Notes under the pieces: generated by a model
Told to the model about the DNA's origin: nothing
Databases searched by the model: none
Seen by the model: only the letters and a program-made list of their open reading frames with translations
Assembly (NCBI GenBank): GCA_964035545.1
Contig: OZ037767.1
Span: forward strand, 17,946,281 to 18,010,280
Reading direction: 5' to 3'
Length of the DNA stretch: 64,000 nucleotides
From: Bugula neritina
Lineage: Eukaryota; Bryozoa; Gymnolaemata; Cheilostomatida; Bugulidae
Part shown: piece by piece, positions 57,989 to 64,000 of the stretch
Layout: every line of letters begins with the position of its first letter
Numbering within the stretch: position 1 is the stretch's first letter
Position numbers and translations under genes: made by a program

Positions 57989-60900
57989 CTGAAGTACACT
58001 GCAACATACTGCATTATACTGACATACACTGAAACATATTGAAAAACACTGCAACAAATTGAAGTATACTGCAACACACTGAAACATACAGCAACATGCT
58101 GAAATATACTGTAACACATTGAAAAACACTGCAAAATACTGAAAAATGCTGTAGCGCACTAAAATACACTGCAACTTACTGAAATACACTGTAACATACT
58201 GAAATACACTGCAAAATACTACGACATACTGAAAAACAGTGTAACATAATTAAATACACTGCAACACATTGAAATATACTGCAACATACCGACAAATATG
58301 GTAAACTACTGAAATATACTGTAACACATAGAAAAACACTGCAATATACTGAAATATACTGTAACACACTGAAATACTTTGCAACATACTCAAATATACT
58401 GCAACACATTGAAATATACTGCAACATACTGAAATATAATGCACGATACTGCGACATACTGAAATGCACTGTGACATACTGAGATACACTGCAACATACT
58501 GCAACATACTGCAACACACGGAAGTTTGCTGTAACATATTGAAATGCACCGCAACACACTAAAATACACTGCAACTATTTGAAATATACTGCAACATACC
58601 GAAATATATGGTAAACTACTGAAATATACTGTAACACATTGAAAAATACTGCAATATACTGAAATATACTGTAACACACTGAAATATACTGCAACATACT
58701 GAAATACACTGTAACATACTGAAACATACTGCAACATACTGAAATACACTGCAACATACTACAACATATTGAAATACACTGCAACACACTGAAATATACT
58801 GCAACATACCTAAAAATACGATAATATACTGAAATATACTGTAAAACATTGAAAAATACTGCAACATATTGGAGTATACTGCAAGATACCGCAACATACT
58901 GAATTGCACTTTAAGATACCGAAATACACTGCAACATACTGACTTATACTGACTTACACTGGAACATATTGAAATACACTGCAACAAATTGAAGTATACT
59001 GCAACACACTGAAGTATACTGTAATATACAGAAATGTACTGTAACAAACTGAAACATAGGTATACATACTGAAATACACTGCCACATACTGAAATACACT
59101 GCTACATACTGAAATTTACTGCAACATACTGCAACATACTGAAATACACTGCAACATGCTACAACATATTGAAATAGACTGCAACACATTGAAATATACT
59201 GCAACATACTTAAATATACGATAATATACTGAAATATACTGTAAAACATTGAAAAATACTGCAACATACTGGAGTATACTGCAAGATACCGCAACATACT
59301 GGAATACACTTTAACATACTGAAATACACTTCAACATACTGACTTATACTGACAAACACTGGAACATATTGAGATACACTGCAACATACTGCAACATACT
59401 GCAACATACTGAATTACGGTGTAACATATTGAAATACACTGCAATACATTGGAATATACTGCAACACACTGAAACATACTGCAACATACTGAAATATACC
59501 GCAACATATCGAAGTATATCGTAATATACGGACATGTCCTGCAACATACTGAAACATACTGAAACATACTAAAATATACTGGAACATACCGAAACAAACT
59601 GCAACATACTGCAATATACTGGAATATAATGCAAGATACTACAACATAGTGAAATACACTGCAACATACTGAAATATACTGTGACACACTGAAAGAGACT
59701 GCAACATACTGAAATACACTGTAACATACTGAAATAGACTGCAACATACTGAAATACCATGCTACATACTGAAATATACTGCAAGATACTACAACATATT
59801 GAAATACACTGCAACACATTGAAACATACTGCAACATACCTAAATATATGGTAATATACTGAAATATACTGTAACATACTGAAATATACTGAAATATAAT
59901 GCAAGATACTGCAACATACTGAAATACACTGCAACACACTGAAGTATACTGTAATATACACAAATGTACTGTAACAAACTGAAACATAGGTCAACATACT
60001 GAAATGTACTGCACCATACGGAAATACACTGTAATATACTGAATTACACTGCAACATACTGCAACATACTGAATTACGCTGTAACATATTGAAATACACT
60101 GCAACACATTGAAATATACTGTAACTCATTGAAATATAGTGTAATCAACGAAAATGTACTGTAACATACTGAAACATACTGAAACATACTAAAATATACT
60201 GGAGCATATCGAAACGTACTGCAACATACTGAAATATACTGCGAGATACTGCAACATACTGAATTACAATGTAACATACTGAAATACACTGCAACATACT
60301 GCAACATACTGCAACATACTGAATTACAGTGTAACATATTGAAATACACTGCAATACATTGAAATACACTGCAACACACTGAAACATACTGCAGCATACT
60401 GAAATATACTGCAACATATCGAAGTGTATCGTAATATACGCACATGTACTGTAACATACTGAAACATAACGTAACATACTAAAATATACTGGAACATAGC
60501 GGAACATACTGCAACATAATGAAATATACTGTACCACACTGAAATATACGGCAAAATACTGAAATATACTTCAACATACTGAAATATACTGCAACATACT
60601 GCAACACACGGAAGTTTGCTGTAACATGTTAAAATGCGCCGCAACATGCTGAAATACACTGCAACAAACCTAGATATATGGGAATATACTGAAATATACT
60701 GTACTACGTTGAAAAACACTGCAACATATTGAAATATGCTGTAGCACAATGAAATACACTGCAACTCACTGAAATATAGTGTAATATGCCGAAATGTACT
60801 GTAACATACTGGAATATACTGTAACACACTGAAATATACTGCAACATACTGAAATACACTGTAACGTTTTAAAATATACTGCAACATACTGAAACACACT

Positions 60901-61012
60901 GCAAAATACTACAACATACTGAAATACACTGCAACATACTGAAATATACTGTGACACACTGAAATATACTGCAACATACTGAAATACACTGTAACATACT
61001 GAAATACACTGC
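57989..61012 (+). repeat. Distant copy of 17,297-20,320 (offset 40,692)
   Basis: Collinear with the end of the 6,185-bp copy and the first 2,980-bp copy: GGAAGTTTGC 17,828 and 19,918 at 58,520 and 60,610; TGTAATCAAC 19,448 at 60,140. The part up to about 59,380 equally matches 11.1-12.5 kb at offset 46,877, since that stretch is duplicated on the left. From 60,040 it also matches the start of the window (offset 60,039). Confidence 0.85.
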
Positions 61013-61345
61013 AACATACTGAAATACACTGCTACATACTGAAATATACTGCAAGATACTGCAACATACTGAAATACAGTGTAACATACTGAAATACACT
61101 GCAACATGCTGCATTATACTGACATACACTGGAACATATTGAAATACATTGCAACACATTGAAATATACTGCAACACACCGAAACATACAGCAACATATT
61201 GAAATATGCTGTAGCATACTGAAATACACTGCAACACACTGAAGTATACTGTAATATACAGAAATGTACTGTAACAAACTGAAACATACGTCAACATACT
61301 GAAATACACTGCCACATACTGAAATATACTGCAAAATACTGAAAT
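61013..61345 (+). repeat. HOR segment matching 974-1,306
   Basis: Aligns with A1 at offset 60,039 (part of 60,040-61,650 against 1-1,611). This piece is missing from the 2,980-bp copies, so the right part of the window keeps an A-like form that the left duplications lost. Confidence 0.8.
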
Positions 61346-64000
61346 GTACTGCAACACACTACAACTTACTGAAATACACTGTAACATACTGAAATACACT
61401 GCAAAATACTACAATATACTGAAATACACTGTAACATATTGAAATACACTGCAACACATTGAAATATACTGCAACATACCGAAATATATGGTAAACTACT
61501 GAGATATACTGTAACACACAGAAAAATACTGCAATATACTGAAATATACTGTAACACACTGAAATATACTGCAACATACTGAAATACACTGAAACATACT
61601 GAAACACACTGCAACATACTGCAACATACTACAACATACTGCAACATACTGCAACATACTGAATTACAGTGTAACATATTGAAATACACTGCAACAAATT
61701 GAAGTATACTGCAACACACTGAAGTAGACTGTAATATAAAGAAATGTACTGTAACAAACTGAAACATACGTATACATACTGAAATACACTGCCACATACT
61801 GAAATACACTGCTACATACTGAAATTTACTGCAACATACTGCAACATACTGAAATACACTGCAACATGCTACAACATATTGAAATAGACTGCAACACATT
61901 GAAATATACTGCAACATACTTAAATATACGATAATATACTGAAATATACTGTAAAACATTGAAAAATACTGCAACATACTGGAGTATACTGCAAGACACC
62001 GCAACATACTGAAATACACTTTAACATACTGAAATACACTTCAACATACTGACTTATACTGACAAACACTGGAACATATTGAGATACACTGCAACATACA
62101 GCAACATACTGCAACATACTGAATTACGTTGTAACATATTGAAATACACTGCAATACATTGGAATATACTGCAACACACTGAAACATACTGCAACATACT
62201 GAAATATACCGCAACATATCGAAGTATATCGTAATATACGGACATGTCCTGCAACATACTGAAACATACTGAAACATACTAAAATATACTGGAACATACC
62301 GAAACAAACTGCAACATAATGAAATATACTGTACCACACTGAAATATGCAGCAAAACACTGAAATTTACTTTAACATACTGAAATATACCGCAACATATC
62401 GAAGTATATCGTAATATACGGACATGTACTGTAACATACTGAAACATACTGAAACATACTGAAACATACTAAAATATACTGGAACATACCGAAACATACT
62501 GCAACATAATCAAATATACTGTACCACACTGAAATGTACGGCAAAATACTGAAATACACTGTAAAATACTGAAACATACTGCAACATAGTGAAATACACT
62601 GCAACATACTACAACATATTGAAATACACTGCAACACATTGAAATATACTGCAACATACCTAAATATACGGTAATATACTGAAATATACTGTAACACATT
62701 GAAAAATACTGCAACATACTGGAATATACTGCAAGATACTGCAACACACTGAAATACACTTTAACATACTGAAATACACTTCAACATACTGACTTATACT
62801 GACATACACAGGAACATATTGAGATACACTGCAACAAATTGAAGTATACTGCAACACACTGAAACATACGGCAAAATGCTGAAATATACTGCGACACATT
62901 GAAATATACTGCAACATACTGCAATATACTGGAATAAAATGCAAGATACTGCAACATACTGAAATACACTGTGACATACTGAGATACACTGCAACATACT
63001 GCAACATACTGCAACATACTGAAATACACTGTAACATAGTGAAATACACTGCAATACATTGAAATATACTGCAACACACTGAAACATACTGCAACATACT
63101 GAAATTTGTCGCAACATATCGAAGTATATCGTAATATACGGACATGTACTGTAACATACTGAAACATACTGAAACATACTAAAACATACTGGAACATACC
63201 GAAACATACTGCAACATAATGAAATATACTGTACCACGATATGTACTGTAACATATTGGAATATACTGTAACACACTGAAATATACTGCAACATATTGAA
63301 ATACACTGTACCATAATGAAATATACTGCAACATACTGCAACATACTGCAACATACTGCAACATACTGAAATACACTGTAACATACTGGAATACACTGCA
63401 ACATACTACAACATAGTGAAATACACTGCAACATACTGAAATATACTGTGACACACTGAAAGAGACTGCAAAATACTGAAATACACTGTAACATACTGAA
63501 ATAGACTGCAACATACTGAAATACCCTGCTACATACTGAAATATACTGCAAGATACTACAACATATTGAAATACACTGCAACACATTGAAACATACTGCA
63601 ACATACCTAAATATATGGTAATATACTGAAATATACTGTAACATACTGAAATATACTGAAATATAATGCAAGATACTGCAACATACTGAAATACACTGCA
63701 ACACACTGAAGTATACTGTAATATACACAAATGTACTGTAACAAACTGAAACATAGGTCAACATACTGAAATGTACTGCACCATACTGAAATACACTGTA
63801 ATATACTGAATTACACTGCAACATACTGCAACACACTGAAATACGCTGTAACATATTGAAATACACTGCAACACATTGAAATATACTGTAACTCATTGAA
63901 ATATAGTGTAATCAACGGAAATGTACTGTAACATACTGAAACATACTGAAACATACTAAAATATACTGGAGCATATCGAAACGTACTGCAACATACTGAA
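61346..64000 (+). repeat. Distant copy of 23,724-26,378 (offset 37,622), open at the window edge
   Basis: A constant offset to the last base: slip 25,608 at 63,230, TGTAATCAAC 26,285 at 63,907, the 24,598/24,778 doubled box at 62,220/62,400. The match is still running at 64,000, so the shared block continues outside the window. Confidence 0.88.

Larger units (their letters stand above)
1..64000 (+). repeat. Giant decamer (20-bp dimer) satellite array filling the window
   Basis: Every stretch of the window divides into 10-bp units starting with TG or a one-base variant (CG, GG, TA, TC, CT). Type A units read TGAAATAYAC and type B units TGCAACATAC, with TGTAACATAC, TGCAACACAC and TGTAACACAC as common B variants. 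A and B alternate for most of the length, giving a 20-bp dimer, with local BB or BBB runs (for example 251-280). No unit is inverted. The array enters and leaves the window mid-array, so its true length exceeds 64 kb. Only one G per unit is usual on this strand, so base composition is strongly strand-asymmetric. The consensus contains no CpG. This looks like satellite DNA; function and host are unknown. Confidence 0.97.

Noticed and set aside
1-64000. CRISPR array
   Set aside because: Repeats are 10 bp and contiguous, with no unique spacers and no leader or cas genes.
1-64000. Telomeric repeat
   Set aside because: The unit is 10 bp, contains no G-run on either strand and does not resemble known telomere repeats.
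1-64000. tRNA, rRNA or structured RNA genes
   Set aside because: No non-repetitive sequence is present that could hold them, and no long inverted complementarity was seen.

Overview
The whole window is one uninterrupted tandem repeat. From base 1 to base 64,000 the sequence resolves into 10-bp units, all in the same orientation. Two unit types mostly alternate: type A, TGAAATAYAC, and type B, TGCAACATAC (often TGTAACATAC or TGCAACACAC), giving a 20-bp dimer. I find no unique sequence, no convincing protein-coding gene, no RNA gene, no transposon body, no CRISPR array and no inverted segment. An AT-rich (roughly one-third GC by consensus), gene-free satellite or minisatellite of at least 64 kb fits a eukaryotic nuclear genome (heterochromatin, or a subtelomeric or centromeric block). 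That is an inference from architecture; nothing in the sequence identifies a species.

Above the decamer level the array is a mosaic of higher-order repeats (HORs) recognisable by shared degenerate units. Left part: a 3.2-kb pair (1-5,960); a nested 2.6-kb pair (6,018-11,218) inside a 6,185-bp tandem duplication (about 6,291-18,660); then a 2,980-bp tandem duplication (about 17,795-23,754). Middle: a partial 2.1-2.2-kb pair (25,324-28,720); a block at 28,720-31,216 that recurs at 39,769-42,324; a ladder of 1.8-2.2-kb copies (32,286-38,175) with the most divergent units; then a near-perfect 5,783-bp tandem duplication (40,237-51,801). Right part: 54,108-64,000 follows the order of 4,783-26,378 but lacks its tandem amplifications, so it looks like an unexpanded version of the left side.

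The 10-bp register is very strict. I count 22 places where a unit is not 10 bp. They reduce to six recurrent sequence events copied around by segmental duplication, and their sum accounts exactly for the register change from position 1 to position 7 (modulo 10) across the window.

The minus strand is full of long open reading frames encoding Leu-Gln-Tyr-Val-Ala-Val-Tyr-Phe-Ser-like decapeptides. They arise because the consensus has no stop in any minus frame and every frame reads the same rotated peptide. I treat them as artefacts. No cooperating gene system is present; the interest lies in the repeat architecture and how it has evolved.
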